64,000 bases of DNA from Deltaproteobacteria bacterium (GTDB lineage Bacteria; Myxococcota; UBA727; VGSZ01), in NCBI GenBank assembly GCA_016177705.1, contig JACOUT010000003.1:620001-684000 (forward strand), in the 5' to 3' direction. Below, piece by piece: positions 28,608 to 38,272 of this stretch. Made by a program: the position numbers and the translations under genes. Every line of letters begins with the position of its first letter. Within the stretch, counting starts at the first letter, position 1. Under the pieces are notes generated by a model. The model had not been told where the DNA came from. It ran no database searches and saw only the letters and a program-made list of their open reading frames with translations.

Positions 28608-29900
28608 ATGCGCTTCGCCCTCGTCGCCTTCGCGTTCCTGCTCGTCGCTTCGCTCAGCTCCACCGCGCATGCCGACCGCCAGACCTTCCTCGGCTGGCAT
28701 GCGAGCGGCGGGTTCTCGTATCAGACCGTCGAGAGCGGCGCGGGCACGTTGGTGCGCGTCTGTCGCGAGGACGTGAACGACGTGCCCGCCGGCTGGCCCG
28801 AGGGCGTCTCGATCGGGCCCGGTTCCGCGTGCGGCGAGCTGCCCGCGCAGGTCGGCACCAAGCCGGCGCTCGACTACGCTAAGGCCGATCTCAAGGGCGC
28901 CAAGGTCGACAAGAAGAGCCCGTTCGGCCTCGAGGTCAAGCTCGAGAAGGGCGAGGGCAAGAGCGCGGTGGTGGTGCTCGATGGCCCGGCGGGCAAAGAG
29001 GGCAGCAAGAAGGAGCAGGTGGCCGAGGTGCCGAGCGACGCCGCGCTCAAGATCGCCGACGCCCAATGGCGCGTCGACGGCAAGCAGCTCGCGGTCACGG
29101 TGGAGCTCGACAAGCCCGCCAAAGGCGACAAGAGCGCGCCGCGCTGGCTGTTCGTGGTCGACGTCAGCAAGCTGTTGGTCGGCGGCGCCGCCGGCCACAA
29201 GGTCGCCGAGCGCGCGCACGCCGCCGGCATGGCGCTGTACAAGAAGCGCGACTGGTCGGGGGCGGGCAAGAAGCTCGAAGAGGCGATCACCGCCGACCCG
29301 AGCTGGCCGCCCGCGCGCTACCTGCGCGCCGCTGCCGAGGCGCAGGGCGGCGTGGGGCGCAGCGCCATGATCGAGAACCTGACCTGGTTGAAGGAGCAGG
29401 GAGAGAAGGACGCCGCCGCCAAGAAGCTGCTCGCGCAGGCCAAGAGCGACGCCGCGTTCGACGCATGGATCGGCGAGCCCGAGGTGCGCGAGCTGCTCGG
29501 CCTGCCCAAGGTCTCCTCGATGGACGTGCCGACGCGCCTGCTCGAGCGCAAAGCAACCTGGACGCTGCAGGGCGCCACCTGCACCCGGCCCTGGTTGACG
29601 CTGGTCTTCAAGGCGGCCGGCAAGGGCGGTGGCAAGGAGGGCGGCACGGCGGCGCTCGCGGTGGCCGAGAGCTGCAAGGGCAAGAAGGTGCAGAAGGCCG
29701 GCCAGCTCGTGTGGAAGCAGGCGGCGGCGGGCACCTACGAGCTCGAGCTGAAGAAGCCGGTCGACGGGGTCGCCTTCCCCGCCAAGGCCACCATCGTGCT
29801 CGACGAGAGCTACCAGCAGATCAAGCTGCTGTCGCCCGACGGCGGCGAGCTCGGCACCTTCGAGCCGGGCGGCGCGCGCGTCGACGACTCGACGCTGTGA
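28608..29900 (+). CDS. Exported protein with a TPR-like segment
   Basis: A 430-residue protein of unknown function. A signal peptide ends near AHA (about residue 22). The first part is a beta-rich domain with four Cys; a middle segment (AGMALYKKRDWSGAGKKLEEAI, about 205-250) is TPR-like; the C-terminal part is again beta-rich and Lys/Gly-rich. ATG 28608 is chosen over ATG 28599 because GCTAAT ends 7 bases before it. It is followed 19 bp later by mtnA, though the link is probably only transcriptional. Confidence 0.7.
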   Translation: MRFALVAFAFLLVASLSSTAHADRQTFLGWHASGGFSYQTVESGAGTLVRVCREDVNDVPAGWPEGVSIGPGSACGELPAQVGTKPALDYAKADLKGAKVDKKSPFGLEVKLEKGEGKSAVVVLDGPAGKEGSKKEQVAEVPSDAALKIADAQWRVDGKQLAVTVELDKPAKGDKSAPRWLFVVDVSKLLVGGAAGHKVAERAHAAGMALYKKRDWSGAGKKLEEAITADPSWPPARYLRAAAEAQGGVGRSAMIENLTWLKEQGEKDAAAKKLLAQAKSDAAFDAWIGEPEVRELLGLPKVSSMDVPTRLLERKATWTLQGATCTRPWLTLVFKAAGKGGGKEGGTAALAVAESCKGKKVQKAGQLVWKQAAAGTYELELKKPVDGVAFPAKATIVLDESYQQIKLLSPDGGELGTFEPGGARVDDSTL

Positions 29901-29919
29901 GCCCCATCGAGGCGCGCAC

Positions 29920-30927
<1,008 letters not shown>

Positions 30928-30997
30928 TCACCGCCCGGCCGTGCCGCCGGCGCGCGGCCACCTTTTCAGCGCGCCGCCTTCGCGCTCTGCTCGCGCC

Positions 30998-32524
30998 ATG
31001 CTGCCGCTCCTCCTCCTCCTCGCCGCCACCGATCCCACGGTCACCCTCGAGCTGACCAAGGGCGGCGACGTCAAATGGCAAGGCGGCTGCACCGCCGAGG
31101 TGTTCGCCAAGGACGCCGACACCACGACCACCAGCGTGCCTGATGCCACCCAGCCCTTCTCGCTGGCGAGCGGTGCTTGGGACGTGGTGGTGGCCTGCCC
31201 GTCGGACGAAGGCACGGTGAAGCGGTCCGTGCCGCTCGTCGTCAAGGAGGACGACGTCAAGGCCAAGGTCGCCTTCGCGCCCGGCTTCCTCTTGGTCAAC
31301 GTGGTGCGCTTCGACACGCCGGTGTCTGCCGAGGTCACCGTGCTCGATGAGCGCGGCCGCGAGGTGGCCAAAGGCAAGGAGCGCGCGGTCATGCCGGTCG
31401 AGCCGGGCCGGCTGCGCGTCATCGCCAAGCTCGACGACGGTGGCCGCCAGGTGCTCGGCAACGCCGCCGCCACGGTGAGCACCAAGAAGCGCACCGACGT
31501 CACGGTCGACACCACCGACGGCGAGCTGGTGGTGCTGCTGACCGACAACGGCAGGAAGGTGGGCGGCGTGGCGGCGCTGCGCCAGCCAGGGCAGAAGACG
31601 CGGCTCGTCGAGCTACGCGCCGGCGAGAAGGGCCGGGCGCCGCCCGGCAGCTATGACCTCGTCACGCAGCTCGAGGACGCGCACGACTTCGGCGAAGTGG
31701 TCACGCACGGCGTCGTCATCAGCCCCGGCAAGACCACCAGCAAGGCGGTGGCACACCGCACGGGCACGGCGCGGCCGCGCGTGCTCGTCGACGGCAAGGC
31801 CGTCACCGACAAGGTCGAGATCGACCTGTATGCACCCGGTGCGAGCACGCCGTTCAATACCGTCGCCGCCGGCGAGACGCTCAAGCTGCAGCCCGGCAAG
31901 GTGCGCATGGTGGCGCGCCTGCTCGAGCGCGCGCTCGACGATGGCACCGCGCTGTCGGGCGAGGCGATGGTGAGCGTCAGCGTGGGCGGGGCGGCAGCAC
32001 CGACCATCGCGCTCGGCGCCGCGCGACTCGACGTCGTCACCACGGTCGGCAAGCAAGCACAGCCGCTCGAGGTGGCGCTGGTGCCGTTTGGCGCCGAGGC
32101 GGCCTCGGTGAAGCGCCGAACCAGCCCGGAGGGCACGGCATCCTTCGAGGTCTCCCCCGGCACCTACTATGTGGTGGCGACGCTGGCGGCGTCGCAAGGC
32201 GAGGTGACGACGAGGAAGCAGATCACGTTGCGCACCGGCGCGCGCCTCGGCCTCAAGCTCGACCTCGACATCGGCACCGCGGTGGTGCAGGTCTTCGAGG
32301 CGGGCGTGGCCGTGCCGGCCGAGGTGCGCTTCTACACCGAGCTCAAGGGCGGCAAGCCCGACGGCGAGCCGTTCCTGGCGGTGCCGGCCGGCACCGACGC
32401 GCTCTTGCCGCCCGGCATCTACGCGCTCGCGGTCAGGCGCGACGGCAAGGAGCGCTTGTTCTCCGAGCTGCGCGTCGCCGCCGGCCGCACGGTGGAGCGC
32501 ACCGTCGATCTGAGCGCCAAGTAG
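30998..32524 (+). CDS. Large exported beta-rich protein, unknown function
   Basis: A 508-residue protein with a short hydrophobic N-terminus (MLPLLLLLAATDPTV). It consists of about six similar beta-domains of 75-80 residues, each with a pattern of V-x-V-x-D ... A-x-V-x-P-G-x-(L/Y)-x-V-x-A, like carboxypeptidase-regulatory or PEGA-type surface modules. No catalytic motif was seen. The start ATG 30998 is supported by composition; the earlier ATG at 30941 is less likely. An envelope structural role is inferred. Confidence 0.7.
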   Translation: MLPLLLLLAATDPTVTLELTKGGDVKWQGGCTAEVFAKDADTTTTSVPDATQPFSLASGAWDVVVACPSDEGTVKRSVPLVVKEDDVKAKVAFAPGFLLVNVVRFDTPVSAEVTVLDERGREVAKGKERAVMPVEPGRLRVIAKLDDGGRQVLGNAAATVSTKKRTDVTVDTTDGELVVLLTDNGRKVGGVAALRQPGQKTRLVELRAGEKGRAPPGSYDLVTQLEDAHDFGEVVTHGVVISPGKTTSKAVAHRTGTARPRVLVDGKAVTDKVEIDLYAPGASTPFNTVAAGETLKLQPGKVRMVARLLERALDDGTALSGEAMVSVSVGGAAAPTIALGAARLDVVTTVGKQAQPLEVALVPFGAEAASVKRRTSPEGTASFEVSPGTYYVVATLAASQGEVTTRKQITLRTGARLGLKLDLDIGTAVVQVFEAGVAVPAEVRFYTELKGGKPDGEPFLAVPAGTDALLPPGIYALAVRRDGKERLFSELRVAAGRTVERTVDLSAK

Positions 32525-32560
32525 ACGCGGCTCGGCATGAAGGTCGCGCAGCGCGGGTGC

Positions 32561-32566
32561 TAGCCT
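32561..32566 (+). promoter_or_regulatory. Leaderless-type -10 element (TAGCCT) before a TTG start
   Basis: TAGCCT ends 7 bases before TTG 32574, supporting that unusual start codon. Confidence 0.5.
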
Positions 32567-32573
32567 CGAGTGG

Positions 32574-34031
32574 TTGCGGGCCCTCGTCGTCCTGGCGGCC
32601 ATCGCACCGCACCTGTCGTGCGCGGTGCAGGCGGCGTTCTCGTGCCAGGTCGACGCCGATTGCGGTGCCGGTTGGTGTGACCAGGGCGTGTGCCAGTCGA
32701 CGTCGCCGGCCGAGGGCGAAGGCGAGGGCGAAGGCGAGGGCGAAGGCGAGGGCGAAGGCGAGGGCGAAGGAGAGGGCGAAGGAGTGGGTGAAGGAGAGGG
32801 TGAAGGAGAGGGCGAAGGAGAGGGTGAAGGAGAGGGTGAAGGAGAGGGCGAAGGAGAGGGCGAGGGAGAGGGCGAGGGCGAGGGCGAGGGCGAGGGCGAG
32901 GGCGAGGGCGAGGGCGAGGGAGAAGGTGACGTCTGCGGCGACGGCGCGCTCGGCCCAACCGAGGCGTGCGAGGACGGCAACACCGACGACCGCGACGGCT
33001 GCTCGAGCGCCTGCACGCGCTGGTGGGACGCCGCGGCGCCGTCGCGCGTCCCCATCGCCCTCACCAACCCGACCGGCGTGGCGGTGAACAACGTGCCGGT
33101 GCTGCTGCGCCTGCCGAGCAGCACGGTGGCCGGCGGCTCGCTCGGTGACCGCGCCTGCTTCGTCGACGTCGACGACGAGACCGTGCTCGACTTCGAGCTC
33201 GACACCGACGACGGCGCCGAGAGCGCGGTGTTCCTGCGCGCGCCCGCGGTGCCGGCGGCGCCCGCCGAGCGCGTCGTGTGGCTCTACCTGGGCCTGCCTG
33301 CCGGCCAGGCGTGCGGCGTCGATCGCACGCGCGTCTGGTCCGGGCGCTATGACGCGGTCTGGCACCTCGGGCCCTCGCTGCAGGACTCCACCGCTGGCGG
33401 CAGCACGCTGACGAACGTCGGCACCGCCGACGTCGCGGGCGCGATCGGACGCGCGCGCGACGGTGAGGCCGCCGATCACCTCGAGACCACGGCGCCGCCG
33501 ACGGCGCTCTTCGTGCGCGGCGACCTGACCCTCGAGGCCTTCGTCCGCCCCGAGTCGCTGACCAGCACCAGCTACCCGAACACCATGGTCTACTTCGGCG
33601 GCACCTCGCTCGAGACGGCCGCCAACAACACGCTCTATTACTTCGGCCTCAGCGCCGGCGGTCGGCTCGGCCACTACTTCGAGTACGGCGTGGGCAGCGA
33701 CAGCGCGCTCTATTCCTCGAGCTCGGGCATCGCCGTCGGCGCTTGGCACCACGTCGCCGTCACCCGCGACGTGTCCGCGAACGAGCTGCGCTGGTACGTC
33801 GACGGCGCGGCGGCGGGCACGTCGACCACCATGAGCGGCGACCCCGAGTGGGGCGAGAGCTCCTGGCTCACCATCGCCGGCAACTCCTTCGACGCCAGCC
33901 GCGGCCTCGACGGCGTCATCGACGAGGTGCGCATCAGCCGCGTTGCGCTGTCCGCCAATTTCATCGCGCTGCAGGTGGCGTCCATGACCGGCGCCGGCGT
34001 CGTGCGCCTCGACCCGGCGGAGGTGCAGTGA
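32574..34031 (+). CDS. LamG-domain lipoprotein with long Gly-Glu linker and Cys-rich repeat
   Basis: A 485-residue surface protein. A signal peptide ends in HLSC (lipobox-like). A small Cys motif (CQVDADCGAGWCDQGVC) precedes about 35 Gly-Glu pairs, then a Myxococcus-type Cys-rich repeat (CGDG..G..EACEDGN...DGCSSAC). Residues about 160-240 look like DUF2341, and the last 180 residues are a LamG/concanavalin-like sandwich (LTLEAFVRP, WHHVAVTRD, LRWYVDG, GVIDEVRIS). TTG 32574 is taken as start because of the -10 element 7 bases before it and the fit of the signal peptide. Its stop overlaps the next start (GTGA). Confidence 0.87.
   Translation: MRALVVLAAIAPHLSCAVQAAFSCQVDADCGAGWCDQGVCQSTSPAEGEGEGEGEGEGEGEGEGEGEGEGVGEGEGEGEGEGEGEGEGEGEGEGEGEGEGEGEGEGEGEGEGEGEGEGDVCGDGALGPTEACEDGNTDDRDGCSSACTRWWDAAAPSRVPIALTNPTGVAVNNVPVLLRLPSSTVAGGSLGDRACFVDVDDETVLDFELDTDDGAESAVFLRAPAVPAAPAERVVWLYLGLPAGQACGVDRTRVWSGRYDAVWHLGPSLQDSTAGGSTLTNVGTADVAGAIGRARDGEAADHLETTAPPTALFVRGDLTLEAFVRPESLTSTSYPNTMVYFGGTSLETAANNTLYYFGLSAGGRLGHYFEYGVGSDSALYSSSSGIAVGAWHHVAVTRDVSANELRWYVDGAAAGTSTTMSGDPEWGESSWLTIAGNSFDASRGLDGVIDEVRISRVALSANFIALQVASMTGAGVVRLDPAEVQ
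32712..32924 (+). repeat. Hexanucleotide repeat encoding about 35 Gly-Glu pairs
   Basis: About 213 bases of GGN-GAR units with one Glu-to-Val change (GTG near 32783). GGA-GAG-GGT-GAA blocks in the middle show a 12-base secondary period, suggesting expansion by slippage. Confidence 0.95.
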
Positions 34032-35155
34032 CGGACGCCGGCCGGCGAGCCGGCGCTGCGCGGCGGTGGCCGCTGCGCCTGCTGCTGGTGCTCGTCGTGG
34101 TGGGCGCCGGCCTGGCCGCGCTCGTGCGCTCGGCGCCGACGGTGGTGCTGCGTCTGATGACGCCGAGCATGCCGTTCGACGAGGCAGCGGTGCCGCCGGC
34201 GCCCGACTACGCGAACGACCAGGCGTGGCTCGCGCTGCCTGACACCGCCGACGAGGCCGACGTGGCGCTGCCCGAGCTACCCGCGGCGGTCGCGCCACCT
34301 GTCGACGTCTTCTACCTGCACCCCACCTCGAGCGTCGCCGCAGCGTGGAACGCGCCCTGGGACGACGCGCAGGTGCGCGCCGCCAGCATCCGCGGCGGCA
34401 CCCTGATCCAGGCGAGCGCCTTCAACGGCAGCGGCGCCGTCTATGCGCCCGCGTACCGGCAGGCGAGCGGCACCGCGTTCACCTCGTCGTCACCGTCGGC
34501 GACGCGCGCCATCGATGTCGCCTACCACGACGTCGACGCCGCCTTCACCGAGTTCCTGCGGCGCAGCGGCGGCGCGCGACCGTTCCTGCTGGTCGGCCAC
34601 AGCCAAGGCGCGGCGTTGGCCGCGCGCCTGCTGCGCGAGCGCATCGCCGCCGGCCCCGAGCGCGCGCGCCTGGTGGCCGCCTACCCGCTCGGCGCGCTGT
34701 TGTCGCCGAGCGACCTCGGCGGCGTACCGGCATGCGGCGCGCGCGATCAGGCCGGCTGCGTCGTCACCTTCAACGCGCGCGGCCCGGACTTCGTCGAGGA
34801 CGCCGCCTTCGAGCTCGACGCCAGCGCATCGGCCGAGCCGCACCTGTGCGTCAACCCCGTGCTCGGCGCCGCCGCCGAGGAGCCGGTGGCCCGCGCGCGC
34901 CACGGCGGCGCGCTCTTCTTCGACGCCGAGCGGCCGGCGCTGCTGCCGTCCTTCGCCGAGAGCCGCTGTCGACGCGGTCGCCTCGTCGTCACCGAGCTGC
35001 AACCGCTGCCGCCGCGCGACCTCCCGAGCGCGATCCTGCTGTGGGTAATGGGCGGCGACAACTTCCACCCCATCGAGGTGCAGTTGTTCTACGCCGATCT
35101 GCGGGCCGACGCCGCGCGCCGTGTCGCCGCCTACCTCGCCACCAGCCCCCACTGA
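34028..35155 (+). CDS. DUF3089 lipase-like alpha/beta hydrolase, membrane anchored
   Basis: A 375-residue protein with an N-terminal membrane anchor (about 14-35). The DUF3089 hallmarks are present: VDVFYLHPTS near the start, a Q-A-S-x-F-N segment, and the nucleophile elbow VGHSQGA. The catalytic Asp and His follow in less certain positions (the C-terminal DNFHP may supply the His). GTG 34028 overlaps the LamG lipoprotein stop, so the two are cotranslated. The substrate, a lipid or ester, is unknown. Confidence 0.87.
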   Translation: MTDAGRRAGAARRWPLRLLLVLVVVGAGLAALVRSAPTVVLRLMTPSMPFDEAAVPPAPDYANDQAWLALPDTADEADVALPELPAAVAPPVDVFYLHPTSSVAAAWNAPWDDAQVRAASIRGGTLIQASAFNGSGAVYAPAYRQASGTAFTSSSPSATRAIDVAYHDVDAAFTEFLRRSGGARPFLLVGHSQGAALAARLLRERIAAGPERARLVAAYPLGALLSPSDLGGVPACGARDQAGCVVTFNARGPDFVEDAAFELDASASAEPHLCVNPVLGAAAEEPVARARHGGALFFDAERPALLPSFAESRCRRGRLVVTELQPLPPRDLPSAILLWVMGGDNFHPIEVQLFYADLRADAARRVAAYLATSPH

Positions 35156-35186
35156 CAACCACGCCCTCTCGCGGCAGGCTGCGCGC

Positions 35187-36833
35187 GTGGACGCCTACGT
35201 CGACGCCAACACCTCGGGCCTGCGCTGGCTGTCGCGCCTGCGCTGGTGGGCGCTCGCGGGCACGCTCGGCGCCATCGCGCTCGCATGGCTGCTCGACTGG
35301 CAGTTCGTCCACGTGCCGGCCGTGGCGGGCGGCGTGGTGGTGATGGCGCTGGTCAACGTGGCGCTGGTGGCGCGCGCCAAGCGCGCCCGCGAGGTGAGCT
35401 GGCGCGAGCTCGGCCTGCACGCCGCGGTCGACCTGGTGTTCCTCTCCTGGCTGCTCGCGTGGACCGGCGGGCTCAGCAACCCGGTCAGCGTCGCCTTCAG
35501 CTTCCACGTCGTACTCGGCGCGCTGTTGAACGGCCGGCGCGGCGCCATCTCGGCCACGACGCTCTCGCTCGCCTGCATCGCGCTCTTGTGGACGCTCGAC
35601 GAGCGCCACTGGTTGCCGCAGCCCGAGTTGGTGACCGTGCCGCGCACGCTCATCCTGCTGGCGCTCGGCCTGTTGGTGGTCGGGCTCGGCTACCTGGCGC
35701 TCGTCGTCGCCGAGCGGCACGTCGCCGAGCGGCGCGAGGCCGAGCGCGGCGTCACGCTCTTGCTCGACTCGCTCGCGGCCTTGAAGGTGGGGCTCGACCT
35801 GGTCGGCCCCGACGGCAAGAGCCAGCTCGCCAACGAGACCGCGCGCGACCTGCAGCGGCATCCGCCGGCGCAGGAGGCGGCGCGCGCGCTCGAGACCAAC
35901 GAGGAGGCGGGGCCGGTGTCGCGCCGCTTTGCCGTGCCGGTGCGCGACGCGCTCGATCACCGCGAGCGCATCATCGACCTGGTGGCGCTGCCGCAGAGCC
36001 GTGCCATCGGCGCGCGCGCCCTGCTCTACGTCGATCGCACCGACGAGCTGTTGGTCGAACAGCGCCACGTCATGCTCGAGCGGCTCGCCACGCTGGGCCG
36101 CGCGCTGCAAGGGGTGGCCCACGAGCTCAACACCCCGCTCACCACTATGCAGACGCTCGCCAAGGACCTGCGCGCCGCGCTGAAAGACGCGGCGCTCGAC
36201 GAGCGGCTGCGCAAAGACGTCGACGAGAGCTTGCAGTTGTTGGTCGAGGAGAGCCAGCGCTGCCGCACGCTGACGCAGTCGCTGTTGTCCTCGGCCAACG
36301 ACGGCCGCCGGCCGGGCACGGTGGCGCAGCGCGCGGTCGACGTGGTGCGGCGCGCGGTGCGGCTGGTCGGCGCCGCCGAGGTCGACGAGGTGTCGCTCGA
36401 CCCGTCGCTCGACGTCGTCATCCCCGTCGACGCCGACCGCGTGCTGCAAGTGGTGATGAACCTCGTGCAAAACGCGCTGCGCGCCACGGCCGACCTCAAG
36501 GCCGACGGACGCGGCCCGCGCGTCGTCGTCAAGGCGCGCCGCGCTCACGGCGCGCTCTTGATCCAGATCGCCGACCGCGGCCCCGGCCTGCCCGCGGAGG
36601 TGCGCGCGCGCTTGTTCGAGCCCTTCGTCACCACGCGGCCGATGGGCGAGGGCACCGGTCTCGGCCTGTATACGAGCCAGTTGATCGCGCGCGAGCTCGG
36701 CGGCTCTTTGGTGATCGACGACGCGCCGAGCGGCGGCACGCTCGCGACCCTGACCTTGCCCGCCCCCGAGCTGCCCGACAGGCCATTGGCAAGCAAACGG
36801 CCCGACGGTAGATCGGCCCAGGGGGAGGGGTAG
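35187..36833 (+). CDS. RegB/PrrB-like sensor histidine kinase
   Basis: About 548 residues. Six hydrophobic segments fill residues 15-165, with GGLSNPVS matching the quinone-binding GGxxNPF box of RegB redox sensors. The H-box VAHELNTPLTT has His312; the ATPase domain shows the N-box (NLVQNALRA), G1 (DRGPGLP) and G2 (GEGTGLGL). GTG 35187 is preferred; an earlier ATG at 35121 would overlap the upstream gene. It ends 2 bp before the NtrC-like regulator gene, surely its partner. Linked to oxidase genes 32 kb away, a redox-sensing role is plausible but inferred. Confidence 0.9.
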   Translation: MDAYVDANTSGLRWLSRLRWWALAGTLGAIALAWLLDWQFVHVPAVAGGVVVMALVNVALVARAKRAREVSWRELGLHAAVDLVFLSWLLAWTGGLSNPVSVAFSFHVVLGALLNGRRGAISATTLSLACIALLWTLDERHWLPQPELVTVPRTLILLALGLLVVGLGYLALVVAERHVAERREAERGVTLLLDSLAALKVGLDLVGPDGKSQLANETARDLQRHPPAQEAARALETNEEAGPVSRRFAVPVRDALDHRERIIDLVALPQSRAIGARALLYVDRTDELLVEQRHVMLERLATLGRALQGVAHELNTPLTTMQTLAKDLRAALKDAALDERLRKDVDESLQLLVEESQRCRTLTQSLLSSANDGRRPGTVAQRAVDVVRRAVRLVGAAEVDEVSLDPSLDVVIPVDADRVLQVVMNLVQNALRATADLKADGRGPRVVVKARRAHGALLIQIADRGPGLPAEVRARLFEPFVTTRPMGEGTGLGLYTSQLIARELGGSLVIDDAPSGGTLATLTLPAPELPDRPLASKRPDGRSAQGEG

Positions 36834-36835
36834 TC

Positions 36836-38170
36836 ATGCGCGTCCTCCTCGTCGACGATGATCCCGGCCTCCGCCTCGCGCTCTCCAAGGCGCTGGTCCG
36901 CAAGGGTGTGGACGTCGTCGATCTGTCAAACGGCGAGGCGGCGCTCGAGCCGTTGCGCACCGGCACCTCGACGGTCGGGCCGGTCGACGTCTGCGTGCTC
37001 GACCTGCGCATGCCCGGCATGGGCGGCCTCGAGGTGCTGCGCCGCACGCAGGCGCGGCGCGTGCCGGTGCTGGTCTTGACCGGCCACGGCACCGTGCCCG
37101 ACGCGGTCGAGGCCATGCGCCTTGGCGCCGTCAACTTCATGCAGAAGCCGGTCGACGCCGACGAGCTGTTGCCGGCCTTGCAGCAGGCGCTGCGCGAGGA
37201 GCCGCCGGCCATCGCCACCGCCATCCTCGGCGCTTCGGCGCCGATGCTGTCGTTCTTGGAGCGCGTCGATCGCGCGGCGCTGGCCGACGAGCCGGTGCTG
37301 TTCGTCGGCGAGACCGGCAGCGGCAAGGAGCTGTGCGCGCGACGGCTGCACGACCTGAGCGCACACCGCAAGGGCCCCTTCGTCGCCTTCAACGCAGCCA
37401 GCGTGCCCGACGAGTGGCTCGAGGGCGAGCTGTTCGGCCAGCGCCGCGGCGCGATCGCCGGCGCCAGCGAGACGCGCGAGGGCATGATGAGCCGCGCCGG
37501 CGAGGGCAGCCTGTTCCTCGACGACGTGGGCGAGCTCGGGCTCGACGTGCAGGCCAAGCTGTTGCGCGCGCTCGAGGAGCGGCGCGTGCGTCCGCTCGGC
37601 GCCGACGCCGACAAGCCGTTTCGCGCCCGGGTGATCGCCGCCACGCAGGGCGACCTCAAGGCCGCGGTCGACGCCGGCCGCTTCCGCGCCGACCTGTACT
37701 ACCTGCTCGCCGCCATCACGCTGCCGGTGCCGCCGCTGCGCGAGCGCGGCGACGACGTCATCCTGCTCGCCCGCGCCTACCTCGGCCGCTCGAGCGACCG
37801 ACCGCTCGTGCTCACGCCCGACGGCGAGGAGCGGCTGCGCCGCTATCGCTTCCCCGGCAACGTACGCGAGCTGGTCAACTTGATGAAGCGCGCGGCGCTC
37901 TTCTCCGAGAGCCTCGAGGTCGACGGCGCGCTCATCGACGAGCTGGTGCAGCAGTCGCCGTTCGTCGACGTGGCGCGCGGCCAGGTCGAAGGCGAGGCGC
38001 CGCGCGCCGGTGAGCGCGTCACGCTCGAGGAGCTCGAGAAGACCCACATCAAGCGCCTGCTCTCCGAGCTGAACAACGTCAGCGAGGTAGCGCGCATCGT
38101 CGGCATCGACCGGCGCACACTGCAGCGCAAGATGTCGGCGTGGGGTCTGCGCGACCAGGGCCCACAGTAG
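36836..38170 (+). CDS. NtrC-like response regulator with a degenerate GAFTGA loop
   Basis: A 444-residue regulator. The receiver has the acidic VDDDP, phospho-acceptor Asp56 in VLDLRMPG, Thr in LTGHG and Lys in MQKPV. The AAA+ domain has Walker A GETGSGKE and Walker B SLFLDDVGELG, but the sigma54-contact loop reads GAIAGA (205-210) in place of GAFTGA. The C-terminus ends in a Fis-type HTH (VSEVARIVGIDRRTLQRKM). Regulators lacking GAFTGA (such as HupR) work with sigma70 or repress, so this one probably does not drive sigma54 promoters. Confidence 0.93.
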   Translation: MRVLLVDDDPGLRLALSKALVRKGVDVVDLSNGEAALEPLRTGTSTVGPVDVCVLDLRMPGMGGLEVLRRTQARRVPVLVLTGHGTVPDAVEAMRLGAVNFMQKPVDADELLPALQQALREEPPAIATAILGASAPMLSFLERVDRAALADEPVLFVGETGSGKELCARRLHDLSAHRKGPFVAFNAASVPDEWLEGELFGQRRGAIAGASETREGMMSRAGEGSLFLDDVGELGLDVQAKLLRALEERRVRPLGADADKPFRARVIAATQGDLKAAVDAGRFRADLYYLLAAITLPVPPLRERGDDVILLARAYLGRSSDRPLVLTPDGEERLRRYRFPGNVRELVNLMKRAALFSESLEVDGALIDELVQQSPFVDVARGQVEGEAPRAGERVTLEELEKTHIKRLLSELNNVSEVARIVGIDRRTLQRKMSAWGLRDQGPQ

Positions 38171-38260
38171 CCGCGTCGCCTACCGCGGCGACGTCATCGC
38201 ACCCTGCGCACACGGATCTGGCGGAGTGTCTCATGGCGGGCGAAGCGCGCCCGCCGGCGC

Positions 38261-38266
38261 TACGCT
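38261..38266 (+). promoter_or_regulatory. Leaderless-type -10 element (TACGCT)
   Basis: TACGCT ends 6 bases before GTG 38273 of the M23 peptidase. Confidence 0.45.
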
Positions 38267-38272
38267 CCCCCC

